From the NCBI RefSeq assembly GCF_003202285.1, contig NZ_MASW01000007.1:954093-1018092 (forward strand): 64,000 nucleotides of DNA, written 5' to 3'. The first letter of the stretch is position 1; each line of letters opens with the position of its first letter. This DNA comes from Prauserella muralis (GTDB taxonomy: Bacteria > Actinomycetota > Actinomycetes > Mycobacteriales > Pseudonocardiaceae). Made by a program: the position numbers and the translations under genes. Below the pieces are notes generated by a model. The model did not search any database. It was given only the letters and a program-made list of their open reading frames with translations, and had not been told where the DNA came from. Below are positions 1 through 8,927 of this stretch, piece after piece.

Positions 1-2
1 TT

Positions 3-1100
3 TCACCCAGCAGCGGGCGGCGAACCCGGCGTAGGCGGGGTCCCCGGCTCGCCGGGAGGGTCCGAGCCCCACAGCGCCGCACCGTCACAGGCCTGACCCA
101 GCTGGGCGAGCCTGCGCGGCGGCAGGGCGTGGTGCAGCGCCTGCTCCAGCAGTCCGGCCAGCATGTGCTGCGGGTCGGCCTCCCGGGCGTTCGTCGCCGC
201 CATACCGGCGAGCGCGCCGTCCCCGCGGACGTAGGCGGAGTACGCCAGCAGGCTTGCGGCCTGCGCCCGCTCGGGCGCGGGGATGGCGCGGACCAGCGCC
301 AGCCACAACCGTTCCGCCGTGGCCGCACGAGGCGTGCCGGGCGGCAACGCCGTGGCGAGGCAGGCGTCGCGCACCTCCGGCAACTCCAGCGCGCAGGCGA
401 GATCGGCGACCTCGCCGTCGGTGAACGAGGGCGTGCCACACTCGGCGCGCCGGAGCGCGTCGCGGACGAGCCGGTAACCGTGCGCCAGTGCCACACCGCT
501 CGCCGCAGGGAACTCGGCCGCCCTGGCCCGCAACAGGCCGGCTCTGCGCCGCAGTGCGGCCGGATCGTCGGGCGTCAGGCGACGAGCCGACTCCTGCCTG
601 CTGCCGTAGGTGACCAGCCCCGCGTGTGCCGCCACGGCGGCGAGCACGGTGGACGCCGGGTCTGGCAGCGTGCCGCCGCAGCCGGGCTCGTCGTAGCAGC
701 ACCAGGCGGCTCCCTCGCGGATCTCCGGGACCCACAACGCGTGCATCGTGCGCACGCCGCCCGCGGAGAGCAGCGCGCGAACCGTGTCGACGAGCCCGCG
801 GTGCGGCGGACTTTCCGCTCGCTCCTCCGGGCTGTTGCCGACGACGGCGAGGGTGACCGCGTGGGTGCCTTCCTGACGCAGCGGCCTGTGCAGCACCTTC
901 GCGAGCTCATGTTCGCGCCCGGGGGGCGGCAGGTCCGCCCTGAGCGCATGACCGATCCGGTTGGCCTGGTCTCCGGCGTGCGCGAGCACGAGGATCGACC
1001 GTTCGGGACGGAACCCGAGCAGGTGCGGGATCGCGGCGAGCAGCTGGTCTGGTTTGCGCAGGTCGACCGTGACGGCCCCTGCCGTGGGTGAGGTGGTCAT
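3..1100 (-). CDS. DUF4192 domain-containing protein
   Basis: A 365-residue protein of the actinobacterial DUF4192 family. The family has no established function that I know of. The characteristic N-terminal stretch (LLAAIPHLLGFRPERSILVL) is present about 20 residues in, and the protein is rich in Ala/Arg with no membrane segments. The frame is open upstream to 1238, but I chose the ATG at 1100 because family similarity begins at MTTSPTAG. The stop codon lies at the very edge of the window, so the gene appears complete. It reads toward the window edge and is divergently spaced from nothing upstream except the tandem-repeat region at 1261-1342. Function is unknown; the family assignment is confident. 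Confidence 0.85.
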   Translation of the reverse strand: MTTSPTAGAVTVDLRKPDQLLAAIPHLLGFRPERSILVLAHAGDQANRIGHALRADLPPPGREHELAKVLHRPLRQEGTHAVTLAVVGNSPEERAESPPHRGLVDTVRALLSAGGVRTMHALWVPEIREGAAWCCYDEPGCGGTLPDPASTVLAAVAAHAGLVTYGSRQESARRLTPDDPAALRRRAGLLRARAAEFPAASGVALAHGYRLVRDALRRAECGTPSFTDGEVADLACALELPEVRDACLATALPPGTPRAATAERLWLALVRAIPAPERAQAASLLAYSAYVRGDGALAGMAATNAREADPQHMLAGLLEQALHHALPPRRLAQLGQACDGAALWGSDPPGEPGTPPTPGSPPAAG

Positions 1101-1260
1101 GGCTCCACGATCCGCCGCCGCGTCCGGGATTGGGGCGGTGAGGCCGAATCTGTGGACAACTCGCGGTGGGTGGAACAACTCGGTGCGCGGAGCCGGTTTC
1201 TGTCGGTGGCGTGTGCTATCGCCCTGCGCCCGCGCCACCGCGCACGCCCGTGAACACGTG

Positions 1261-1342
1261 AACGCAGGACTCGCGGGCCTGAACGCAGAACTCGCGGGCC
1301 TGAACGCAGGACTCGCGGGCCTGAACGCAGGACTCGCGGGGC
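1261..1342. repeat. 21-bp tandem repeat, about four copies
   Basis: Four consecutive near-identical 21-bp units start at 1261, 1282, 1303 and 1324. They begin AACGCAGGACTCGCGGGC and end CTG; unit two has one change (GAA for GGA) and unit four degenerates at its end. The array lies between the S15 peptidase stop codon (1343-1345) and the DUF4192 gene start, in the gap between two genes on the minus strand. The unit length is a multiple of three, so an open frame runs through it, but this looks incidental. A role in termination or as a protein-binding array is possible but not shown. Confidence 0.85.
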
Positions 1343-3112
1343 CTAGAACGCGGCCCGCAGGGTGGCGGGTCCGCCGACCACCGGAAGGGTCACCGACGTG
1401 CGGTTGAGGTGGATCGCCAGCCCGGCACCCGGCTTCGGCCGCAACGTGAAGTCGTGGTCACTGGACAGCAGCACGAACTCCAGGCTGTGGCCCGCGGCGA
1501 GCACGTAGTCCTGCGGCTGCAGCGCGAACGACACCCGGTACGGCACCCCCGGCACGATCCGGTCGGTACGCGCGGGATCCCTGCGGTTCTGCGGATCGGT
1601 CCAGCCGCGGGTGATGACGGATCGCGTGCCGTCGGGCGCGCGGTCCACCAGGACACCGGTGACGTTGGCCGCAGGCCTGCTGAACTCCACCCGCAGGTCC
1701 ACCTCGGGGGTTCCGCTCAGCCGCACGGACTGGCGCGCCGCGGGGGTGGCGTAGGAGAGGCGGTGCGGTGACGATGCCGCCTCGGCGAGCTGCTCCACCT
1801 TCTTCGTCGCGTCGTCGGTGAGGCTCTCCACCACCGGACGGCCCTTGAGAGCACCGCGCACGTCGAGCTCACCGTGTCCCCTGCCGCCGGGTCGCGGGTG
1901 GACGGTCGCGGGGCGCGAGCCCGGAGCCGGCCAGTCGGCCTCCTCGGTCCAGGACAGGTCCTCCCGCTGGATCGTGGCCCTCGGCTCGCGCTCCACCCCG
2001 TTGTCGATGCCGTACAGGTAGTGCGAGAACCAGCGGTTCAGCGTCCGCAGCCACTCGTCCCGCCGCAGGTTGTACGGGTCGGTGTGCCCCGACTGGTGCA
2101 GCCAGATCTTGCGCTCGACCCCGTGCTCGGCCAGCGCTCGGTACCAGCGCGAAACCTGGCTGACCGTGACGTTCCAGTCGCTGAGCCCGTGCACGGCCAG
2201 CACCGAGGCCCGCACCTTGTCCACGTCGTGGAGATAGTTCCGCTCGTGCCAGAACTCGCTGTAGTCACCGGTGACGCGGTCCTGCTCGGCGGCGAGCCGG
2301 TCGATCACGGGACGGCAGATCTCCCGGTCGGCCCGCGTGTAGACGTACTCGGCCAGCACGTCGGCGTCCTCGCCCTGGTACCCGCCGGGCGCCACGACGG
2401 CACCGTCCTCGCGGTAGTAGTCGTACCAGTCGGAGATGGCGGCGATCGGCACGATCGTCTCCAGGCCCTCCACGCCCGTGCTCGCGACCGCATTGGGGAG
2501 CGTGCCGTTGTACGACACACCCATCATCGCCGTCTTGCCGGTGGCCCAGTCGGCGACCACGGGGTTGCCGGTGGCGTCGCGCGCGCTCGCCCTGCCGTTG
2601 AGCCAGTCGACCACCGAGCGGGCGCCGATCGTCTCGTTCTCACCGCCCGTGGTGGGGCAGCCGGTGGACTCCCCGCTGCCGAGCGACTCGGCGTAGACGA
2701 CGGCGAAGCCTCGCGACACCAGGTACTCCTCGTAGCGCCAGGTGATGGCGGGCGCGGGCTTGCCCCGGCCCGGCACGTACAGCTCGACGTCGACGTCGTG
2801 GTTGGTGATGTCGTTGCCGCCCGCGTAGTACGGGCTCGCCTGGTACACCACCGGCACCCGCAGGCCGTCCTCGGTGGCCTGGGGCCGGACGACCTCGACA
2901 TGCACGAGATCGTCGGCGCCGTCGTGATCGCTGTCGACGGGCGCCTTCACCCACAGGCTCTCGCGCACGGCGTCGGCCGTGCCGAAGACGGGCTGGGCCT
3001 GCCCGTCCCGGAACACCGGCTGCGGCGGTGGCTCGGCAGCGGCGGCCGCGGGCACCAGGGGCAGCGCGACGACGGCGGCGAGGAGCAGCTGAGGCAGGCG
3101 CGGGAATCTCAC
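1343..3112 (-). CDS. Secreted S15-family Xaa-Pro dipeptidyl-peptidase-like hydrolase
   Basis: A 589-residue alpha/beta hydrolase of the CocE/NonD and X-Pro dipeptidyl-peptidase (S15) group, probably acting outside the cell on proline-containing peptides or esters. A Sec signal peptide covers about residues 1-26 (LLLAAVVALPLVPAAAAA, cleavage after AAA). The nucleophile is Ser200 in GVSYNG. Asp312 (HGLSDW) and His343 (QSGHTDPYN) complete the likely triad, and the C-terminal third (from about residue 400) is the jelly-roll domain typical of this family. A GTG start at 3112 places the basic n-region directly before the hydrophobic core. True substrate preference (peptidase versus esterase) cannot be decided from sequence. 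Confidence 0.9.
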   Translation of the reverse strand: MRFPRLPQLLLAAVVALPLVPAAAAAEPPPQPVFRDGQAQPVFGTADAVRESLWVKAPVDSDHDGADDLVHVEVVRPQATEDGLRVPVVYQASPYYAGGNDITNHDVDVELYVPGRGKPAPAITWRYEEYLVSRGFAVVYAESLGSGESTGCPTTGGENETIGARSVVDWLNGRASARDATGNPVVADWATGKTAMMGVSYNGTLPNAVASTGVEGLETIVPIAAISDWYDYYREDGAVVAPGGYQGEDADVLAEYVYTRADREICRPVIDRLAAEQDRVTGDYSEFWHERNYLHDVDKVRASVLAVHGLSDWNVTVSQVSRWYRALAEHGVERKIWLHQSGHTDPYNLRRDEWLRTLNRWFSHYLYGIDNGVEREPRATIQREDLSWTEEADWPAPGSRPATVHPRPGGRGHGELDVRGALKGRPVVESLTDDATKKVEQLAEAASSPHRLSYATPAARQSVRLSGTPEVDLRVEFSRPAANVTGVLVDRAPDGTRSVITRGWTDPQNRRDPARTDRIVPGVPYRVSFALQPQDYVLAAGHSLEFVLLSSDHDFTLRPKPGAGLAIHLNRTSVTLPVVGGPATLRAAF

Positions 3113-3339
3113 GTAACCCCCAGTGGCCGGCGAGACGGAACGGCCTGACTTTTCCGGGCATCCCTCGGCGGTGTCAAGGAATTCCGGGACAAACCCGACG
3201 AAAGACAGTGAGCCGATCCCGTCGGCGACGGCCGGGCGCGACGGTGCGTCGGGCCGAAGAACTCCGGTGCCTCACGCCCGCGTCCGATGTTCACCCCGGG
3301 TTGACCGAAAACCAACCTTTCGAGTGATTGCATAGCCCG

Positions 3340-4266
3340 GTGAGGCTCGGCCGGATCGTCCTCAGCCTGCTGGTGGCGGGCTCGGTCGTGGCCGTGCTCG
3401 TCGTCGCGGCCGCCCGAAGCCCCTCCCACACCGAGCGGTCACCGCTGAGCACCGGCCTCGAACCCACGCTCCACTCCACCACGCCCACTGCCGTCTCCCC
3501 CTCACCCTCCCCCAGCCCGCTTCCCCGCCACGAGCGGGCGGAGCTGGCCACGGCCGTCACCGAGGCCGTCACGCGGCTGGTCCCGGGCACCGAGATCGGT
3601 CTCGCCGTCCACGACCGCCTCACCGGGTCCCTGCTCACCAGCCACAACGCCGACCGGCCGTTCTACACCGCATCCGTGGTCAAGTTGCTCATCGCCGCGC
3701 ACGTGCTGCGCGAGGCGGGCTGGCGGGTGCCGGAGGGCCCCGAGCGGGACAACCTCACCGCCATGCTCGCCGACAGCGCCGACTGGGTCGCCTCGGCGCT
3801 GTGGGAGGCCCATGGCGGCCCGCGGATCGACCGCCAGATGGCCGAGCTGATGGGGCTGTCGCACACGGCACCGCCCGCGGTCGCCTCCCAGTGGGAGCTG
3901 ACGACGATGAGCCCGCGCGACGTGCTGGCGGTCTACGACTACCTCGACACCGAGATGCCCGAGCGGGCCGCAGGCTTCGTCCTCGGCGCGCTGAACGGAG
4001 CGCAGCGGCTCGCGCTCGACGGGTTCGACCAGCACTTCGGCATCCCCGCCGCGCTGCCCGGCACCGACCACGCCATCAAGCAGGGCTGGATGCGCATCGA
4101 CGACGGCCTCGTGCTCAACACCACCGGCGTCGTCGGCTCCGGCAGCCGCTACGTCGTCGCGCTGCTGACCCGGCAACCGGGTTCCACCGGCTACGCCGAG
4201 GGGCGCGCCGCGGTCACCGCCGGCATCGCGGCACTCGCCGAAACCCTCGCCGCGGAGGCCAGCTAG
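3340..4266 (+). CDS. Membrane-anchored serine hydrolase (class A beta-lactamase/PBP fold)
   Basis: About 308 residues. A single N-terminal hydrophobic segment (VLSLLVAGSVVAVLVVAAA) is followed by a Pro/Ser/Thr-rich linker and then a beta-lactamase-like domain. The SxxK motif is Ser112-Val-Val-Lys115, and a KQGW motif late in the protein corresponds to the KTG box. The SDN motif is not canonical (ADSADW in that region), so true beta-lactamase activity is doubtful, and a cell-wall or unknown serine-hydrolase role is more likely. Start choice: GTG at 3340 puts the basic residues just before the membrane segment; TTG at 3328 is the alternative. It is transcribed divergently from the S15 hydrolase; the 230-bp gap between them shows no recognised site. 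Confidence 0.8.
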   Translation: MRLGRIVLSLLVAGSVVAVLVVAAARSPSHTERSPLSTGLEPTLHSTTPTAVSPSPSPSPLPRHERAELATAVTEAVTRLVPGTEIGLAVHDRLTGSLLTSHNADRPFYTASVVKLLIAAHVLREAGWRVPEGPERDNLTAMLADSADWVASALWEAHGGPRIDRQMAELMGLSHTAPPAVASQWELTTMSPRDVLAVYDYLDTEMPERAAGFVLGALNGAQRLALDGFDQHFGIPAALPGTDHAIKQGWMRIDDGLVLNTTGVVGSGSRYVVALLTRQPGSTGYAEGRAAVTAGIAALAETLAAEAS

Positions 4267-4290
4267 CCTCGTCCGCTAGCCTGGCGAGCC

Positions 4291-5364
4291 ATGACCACGC
4301 TCCGCCGGCGGGTGATCGCGGCCGCCGAGACCGCGCTCGCGCACCAGAAGTACGTGGCGCCCGTCGAGGTGCTGTCGGTGCTGGGCTGGCTCCCACCGAG
4401 CCGGGTCGAGCAGTGGCGCGGCGGCCGCGTGCCGGATCTGTCGGCCATCGCGGCGGTGAACGACGACCGGCTCGCCGAGGCGCTCGGCCACCTGCGCGAG
4501 TGGGCAGCCGATCAGGGCCTCGAGCCGGACGAGATCGGCTACCTCGCCCGCACCCGCGACGCACGCCCGCTGCGGTTCACGGCCGGTGGTGACGAGAACC
4601 TGGAGCGGCTCTTCCGCACGCACTGGGTCTCACCCGCGCTGCCTGCCACCCGTCGCGAGCAGCTGCGGGCCCGCCAGAGCAAGGCCCCGGATCTGGCCGT
4701 GCTGGCCCTCGGCGGGCCGTGGACGTGTGCCGAGTGCGGGCTCGCGGCGGAGTCCGGTGAGCACGCGCTCCTCGAGGACGCGGGCCCGCTGTGCCTGGGC
4801 TGCGCCGACTTCGGCCATCTGACGTTCCTGCCCTCCGGCGACGCGGCCCTGTCCCGCCGCGCCAGGAAGGAGAGCGGCCTGTGCGTGCTCGTCATGCGCT
4901 TCAACCGCAGGCGCAAACGCTACGAGCGGCAGGGCATCCTCGTCGAACCCGGCGCGCTGGAGCGGGCCGAGGAGCAGTGCCTTGCCGACGAGGACGTGCG
5001 CGCTCGGCGCCGCGTGCGCGACGCCGAGCGGCGGGCGGGACAGGACGTCGAGTTCCAGAGCGCCTTCGCCGAGCGGATCCGGCTGCTGTTTCCCGGCTGC
5101 CCGCCGGAGCGGGCCCGCGCCATCGCCGAGCATGCCGGCACCCGCGGCAGCGGCAGGGTCGGCCGCTCGGCCGCGGGGCGCGCGTTCGACGAGGACGCGG
5201 TGCGGGCCGCCGTGGTGGCCTCCGTACGTCACCACGACACGCCCTACGACGACCTGTTGATGTCCGGAACTCCCAGGGCGCAGGCTCGCGAGGAGATCCG
5301 CGACCGCATCGACCAGGTGCTGCGCGGCTGGGAGTCAGCCCGCGTTGTGGAACGTCCCGCCTGA
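4291..5364 (+). CDS. DUF2293 domain-containing protein
   Basis: A 357-residue soluble protein. The C-terminal part (about residues 250-350) matches the DUF2293 family, which has no established function that I know of. The middle carries a treble-clef-like cysteine set (CAEC near residue 147 and CLGC near 174), suggesting a bound zinc ion. Charged and Arg-rich stretches (RFNRRRKRYERQG) could contact nucleic acid. It starts 24 bp after the serine hydrolase and probably shares its transcript. Its last 30 bp overlap the 3' end of the convergent CBS-domain gene. I do not know its function. Confidence 0.75.
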   Translation: MTTLRRRVIAAAETALAHQKYVAPVEVLSVLGWLPPSRVEQWRGGRVPDLSAIAAVNDDRLAEALGHLREWAADQGLEPDEIGYLARTRDARPLRFTAGGDENLERLFRTHWVSPALPATRREQLRARQSKAPDLAVLALGGPWTCAECGLAAESGEHALLEDAGPLCLGCADFGHLTFLPSGDAALSRRARKESGLCVLVMRFNRRRKRYERQGILVEPGALERAEEQCLADEDVRARRRVRDAERRAGQDVEFQSAFAERIRLLFPGCPPERARAIAEHAGTRGSGRVGRSAAGRAFDEDAVRAAVVASVRHHDTPYDDLLMSGTPRAQAREEIRDRIDQVLRGWESARVVERPA

Positions 5365-5784
5365 GATGTAGGCCTCCAGCTGCTCCTGGTTCTGCTGCAG
5401 CTCGTCCATCCGGGACTTCACCACGTCGCCGATGCTCACGATCCCGGCGAGCCTGCCCTCGACCAGCACGGGCACGTGCCGGATGCGCCGTTCGGTCATG
5501 ACGGCGCTGAGCTCGTCGACGGAGTCCTGCGGCGTGCAGGTGGCCACGATCGTCGTCATGATGTCGGCGACCCGCCGCGACAGCAGGTCGGGGCCGTGCT
5601 GGTGGAGGCGGCGCACGACGTCGCGCTCGGACACGATGCCGGCCACGCCGCCGTGTGGGTCGACGACCACGAGCGCGCCCACGTTGTGCTCGGCGAGGCG
5701 GGCCAGGAGCTCCGTGACGGTCGTCTCCGGGGTCACGGTCGCCACGGTGGACCCCTTGCTCCGCAGCAGGTCGGCAATCCGCAT
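5335..5784 (-). CDS. CBS-domain pair protein
   Basis: 149 residues consisting of two CBS motifs (about residues 8-62 and 73-125), each with the GxVSxxDVV-type signature (GIVSERDVVRRL and GIVSIGDVVKSR). Such stand-alone Bateman modules usually bind adenine nucleotides and act as sensors; many actinobacterial copies are stress- or dormancy-induced, but nothing here shows that. A short Gln-rich tail follows. The ATG at 5784 is preceded by a GGAGGAGA ribosome binding site on the minus strand. The 3' end overlaps the DUF2293 gene tail-to-tail by 30 bp. Confidence 0.9.
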   Translation of the reverse strand: MRIADLLRSKGSTVATVTPETTVTELLARLAEHNVGALVVVDPHGGVAGIVSERDVVRRLHQHGPDLLSRRVADIMTTIVATCTPQDSVDELSAVMTERRIRHVPVLVEGRLAGIVSIGDVVKSRMDELQQNQEQLEAYISGGTFHNAG

Positions 5785-5898
5785 GAAGCTCTCCTCCCGC
5801 GCACCTGGTGATCTGGTTCACACCAGGTTAGTGGCCAGGGGAACAACGGCAAAGGTCATCGTCCGGGTCGACTTCGGGCTTCGGACCTGCCCCGGCCG

Positions 5899-6807
5899 TC
5901 ACGCTACGTCGCGGGCGGGCACGTCCCAGGTGTCGCAGGCGGCGGTCGTGGCCTCCTCGAACCCCCGTTCGGCCCAGCGCACCTGGTTCTCCAGCGTGCC
6001 GTGGGTGTCGCTGTCAACGCTGTTGCGGAAGTCGTTCACGGCGGCCTGCGCCTCGCTCCACGGCAGGGAGCCACGCCCGGCAGCGCCGGCCAGGAAAAGA
6101 CCGGCGAAGCAGTTGGCCTGCAGTTCGATGCGCCGCGTCACCAGCAGCTCCTTCTGCCCGCCCTCCTCGGCGCCGAAGAGCCGCCGCGACGCGGCCTCGA
6201 GGATCCCGCTGAGGTTCTGGACGTGGTGGGCGTACTCGTGGGCCAGCACGGCCAGGTGTGCGGGTTCGTAGACCTCGAGGTACTCCAGCAACCGCCGCCG
6301 GGGCATGTAGATCACCTCGTCAGCCGCGCAGTAGAACGCGGTCGCCTCCTCCTCGGCGGGCATGTCGCCGCAGCTGCTGTCCGCGTCGGCCGCGATGTTC
6401 AGGCCCGCCTCGGCGAACGGCTCGTGTGCCGCGGCCAGCACGGGCCGCCACGCGTCGTCGAGGCAACCCAGCGCCGCGTCGTAGTAGCGCCGCACCTGCG
6501 CCCCCGACCGGCCCAGCTCGGGCAGCGTGCAGGTGATCCGGGGCAGCGTCACCCCGTCCGCCAGCAGCGGGTTGGCACCCAGCTCGACCACCGGCCGCGG
6601 CTCGGCCGACCGTGGTGGGGAACCCGCCGACGGCTGCCCCGCCCCGTCGGCGAGCACCCCCGGCGCGGCCACGGCCATCCCTCGGATCGGGCGGACCACC
6701 CTTCCCGCGAGCGCGATTCCCACGACCAGTCCCAGCACCAGCGTGAGCACCCCCACGATGGCGAACGGCGAGTTGCGTTCCGGACGGCCGGGTTCGAATC
6801 TGTCCAC
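5899..6807 (-). CDS. Membrane-anchored neutral zinc metallopeptidase (YpfJ-like)
   Basis: 302 residues. An N-terminal membrane anchor at about residues 15-38 (VLTLVLGLVVGIALAG) is followed by an extracellular linker and a putative neutral zinc metallopeptidase domain. The HExxH motif is present in VLAHEYAHHVQNLSG near residue 190, and the QANCFAG motif typical of this family supplies the third region. Four or more cysteines in the mature part suggest disulphides. The GTG start at 6807 gives a short cytoplasmic tail before the anchor. It is divergent from the prolyl oligopeptidase gene with about 80 bp between. The natural substrate of this family is unknown. Confidence 0.85.
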   Translation of the reverse strand: MDRFEPGRPERNSPFAIVGVLTLVLGLVVGIALAGRVVRPIRGMAVAAPGVLADGAGQPSAGSPPRSAEPRPVVELGANPLLADGVTLPRITCTLPELGRSGAQVRRYYDAALGCLDDAWRPVLAAAHEPFAEAGLNIAADADSSCGDMPAEEEATAFYCAADEVIYMPRRRLLEYLEVYEPAHLAVLAHEYAHHVQNLSGILEAASRRLFGAEEGGQKELLVTRRIELQANCFAGLFLAGAAGRGSLPWSEAQAAVNDFRNSVDSDTHGTLENQVRWAERGFEEATTAACDTWDVPARDVA

Positions 6808-6887
6808 AGTGCACCACAGCCTAGCGGCGCGGCGAAGACCGCCGGATCACAAAACGGGCACGCCCGCGCGCCTGGCAGACTGGGACC

Positions 6888-8927
6888 ATGACCGAGGCTC
6901 ATCCCCAGGTGGACGACGATCCGTACCGCTGGCTCGAGGAGGTCACCGGCACCGCCGCCCTCGACTGGGTGCGCGCCCGCAACGCCGAGACGGTCGAGGA
7001 GCTGACGCACGGCGAGCGGTTCGCGCGGCTGCGTGACGAGCTGCGGGAGGTCCTCGACGCCGACGACCGGATTCCCTACGTGCGGCGCCGCGGCGAGTAC
7101 CTGTACAACTTCTGGCGCGACGCCGCCCACCCCCGCGGCCTGTGGCGGCGCACCACCCTCGACGAGTACCGCAGGGCGGAACCGGACTGGGACGTCCTCC
7201 TCGACATCGACGCCCTCGCCGAGGCCGAGGGCGAGAACTGGGTGTGGCAGGGCGCCGCCGTGCTGCGGCCGGGCTTCCGGCGCTGCCTCGTGGAGCTCTC
7301 CCGCGGTGGAGCGGACGCGACCGTCGTCCGTGAGTTCGACCTCGACCGGCGCGAGTTCGTGCCCGACGGTTTCACGCTGCCCGAGGCCAAGAGCTCGGTG
7401 GCCTGGATCGACGAGGACCGCATCTACGTCGGTACCGACTTCGGCGAGGGCTCGCTGACGTCGTCCGGCTACCCGCGCCTGGTCAAGGAGTGGCGGCGCG
7501 GCACGCCGCTGTCCGAGGCCACTCTGGTGTTCGAGGGCAAGCCCGAGGACGTGGCCGTCCGCGGGTTCCACGACCCCACCGAGGGCTGGGAACGCGACCT
7601 GGTGCGGCGCAGCATCGACTTCTACCGCTCCGAGCTCTACCTGCGTACCGCGGACGGCCTGGTGCGCGTCGACGTGCCCGACGACGCCGTCGCGTCCGTC
7701 CACCGCGAATGGCTGCTGGTGCGCACGCGCTCGCCGTGGCGCGTGGCCGGTGCCGAGCATCCCGGCGGGACGCTGCTGGCAGCGCGGCTGGAGGACTTCC
7801 TTGCCGGCGAGCGCACGATGACGGTGCTGTTCGAGCCGGACGCGCACACCTCGCTCGACTACTACGACTGGACCCGCCATCACCTCGTGGTGGGCACGCT
7901 CAGCGACGTCACGACGCGGCTGCGGGTGCTGACCCCGGGGCCGGACGGCTGGCGGGACGAGCCGCTGCCGGGGGTTCCGGAGATCGGGTCCGTGCAGGTC
8001 GTGGACACCGAACCCGATCACAGCGACGAGATCCTGCTCGACGTCACCGGCTACACCCAGCCGTCGTCGCTCGTGCACGGTGAGGTGGGTGGCGAGCTGG
8101 AGACGCTGAAGCAGGCCCCCGCCTTCTTCGACAGCGCCGGCATCACCACCGAGCAGTTCTTCGCGACCTCGGCCGACGGCACGCGCATCCCGTACTTCGT
8201 CGTCGGAGCACACCGGAACGGCCCCGGTCCGACCCTGCTCACCGGCTACGGCGGCTTCGAGGTGTCGCTGACGCCGTCGTACAGCGGCATGATCGGCCGT
8301 GGCTGGCTGGCCAGGGGCGGCACGTACGTGGTGGCCAACCTGCGTGGCGGCGGCGAGTACGGGCCGGACTGGCACAGCCAGGCCGTCAAGGCCCACCGGC
8401 ACCGCGTGTACGAGGACTTCGCCGCCGTGGCCGCCGACCTCGTCGCGCGGGGCGTCACCACCCCCGCCACGCTCGGCATCCAGGGCGGCAGCAACGGGGG
8501 CCTGCTGATGGGTGTCATGCTCACCCGCCACCCGGAGCGCTTCGGTGCCATCGTCAGCCAGGTTCCGCTGCTGGACATGCGCCGCTACCACCAGCTGCTC
8601 GCGGGCGCGTCGTGGATGGCGGAGTACGGCGACCCCGACGACCCCGCCGAGTGGGCCTACCTCGGCCCGTACTCGCCGTACCACAACGTCCGGAGTGGAC
8701 AGAACTACCCTCCGACGCTCTTCGTGACGTCCACTCGTGACGATCGCGTGCATCCTGGCCATGCCCGCAAGATGGTGGCACTGATGCGGGAGCACGGCTA
8801 CGACGTGCGCTACCACGAGAACATCGAGGGCGGGCACGGCGCCGCCGCCGACAACGCCCAGCTGGCGTTCAAGTGGGCACTGGTGTTCGAGTTCCTGTGG
8901 GAGCAGCTGGCCCCGGCTCAGCGCTGA
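6888..8927 (+). CDS. Prolyl oligopeptidase family serine peptidase (S9A)
   Basis: A 679-residue cytoplasmic protein with the usual S9A arrangement: an N-terminal beta-propeller gating domain (about residues 60-400) followed by an alpha/beta hydrolase domain. The nucleophile lies in GGSNGG (GIQGGSNGGLLMG), Asp in TSTRDDRVHPGH and His in EGGHGAAADN. It cleaves short proline-containing peptides in characterised relatives. There is no signal peptide. The last 10 bp overlap the convergent NAD(P)-binding gene. Length and motif order are normal, and nothing suggests inactivation. Confidence 0.92.
   Translation: MTEAHPQVDDDPYRWLEEVTGTAALDWVRARNAETVEELTHGERFARLRDELREVLDADDRIPYVRRRGEYLYNFWRDAAHPRGLWRRTTLDEYRRAEPDWDVLLDIDALAEAEGENWVWQGAAVLRPGFRRCLVELSRGGADATVVREFDLDRREFVPDGFTLPEAKSSVAWIDEDRIYVGTDFGEGSLTSSGYPRLVKEWRRGTPLSEATLVFEGKPEDVAVRGFHDPTEGWERDLVRRSIDFYRSELYLRTADGLVRVDVPDDAVASVHREWLLVRTRSPWRVAGAEHPGGTLLAARLEDFLAGERTMTVLFEPDAHTSLDYYDWTRHHLVVGTLSDVTTRLRVLTPGPDGWRDEPLPGVPEIGSVQVVDTEPDHSDEILLDVTGYTQPSSLVHGEVGGELETLKQAPAFFDSAGITTEQFFATSADGTRIPYFVVGAHRNGPGPTLLTGYGGFEVSLTPSYSGMIGRGWLARGGTYVVANLRGGGEYGPDWHSQAVKAHRHRVYEDFAAVAADLVARGVTTPATLGIQGGSNGGLLMGVMLTRHPERFGAIVSQVPLLDMRRYHQLLAGASWMAEYGDPDDPAEWAYLGPYSPYHNVRSGQNYPPTLFVTSTRDDRVHPGHARKMVALMREHGYDVRYHENIEGGHGAAADNAQLAFKWALVFEFLWEQLAPAQR

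Noticed and set aside
1151-1159. DnaA-box-like TGTGGACAA upstream of the DUF4192 gene
   Set aside because: Single isolated nonamer without partners; such matches are expected by chance in this composition.
1874-3148. Long open frames antisense to the S15 peptidase, nrdJ, frc and other genes
   Set aside because: They follow from extreme third-position GC; their translations are low-complexity Arg/Ala/Pro-rich and lack recognisable domains.
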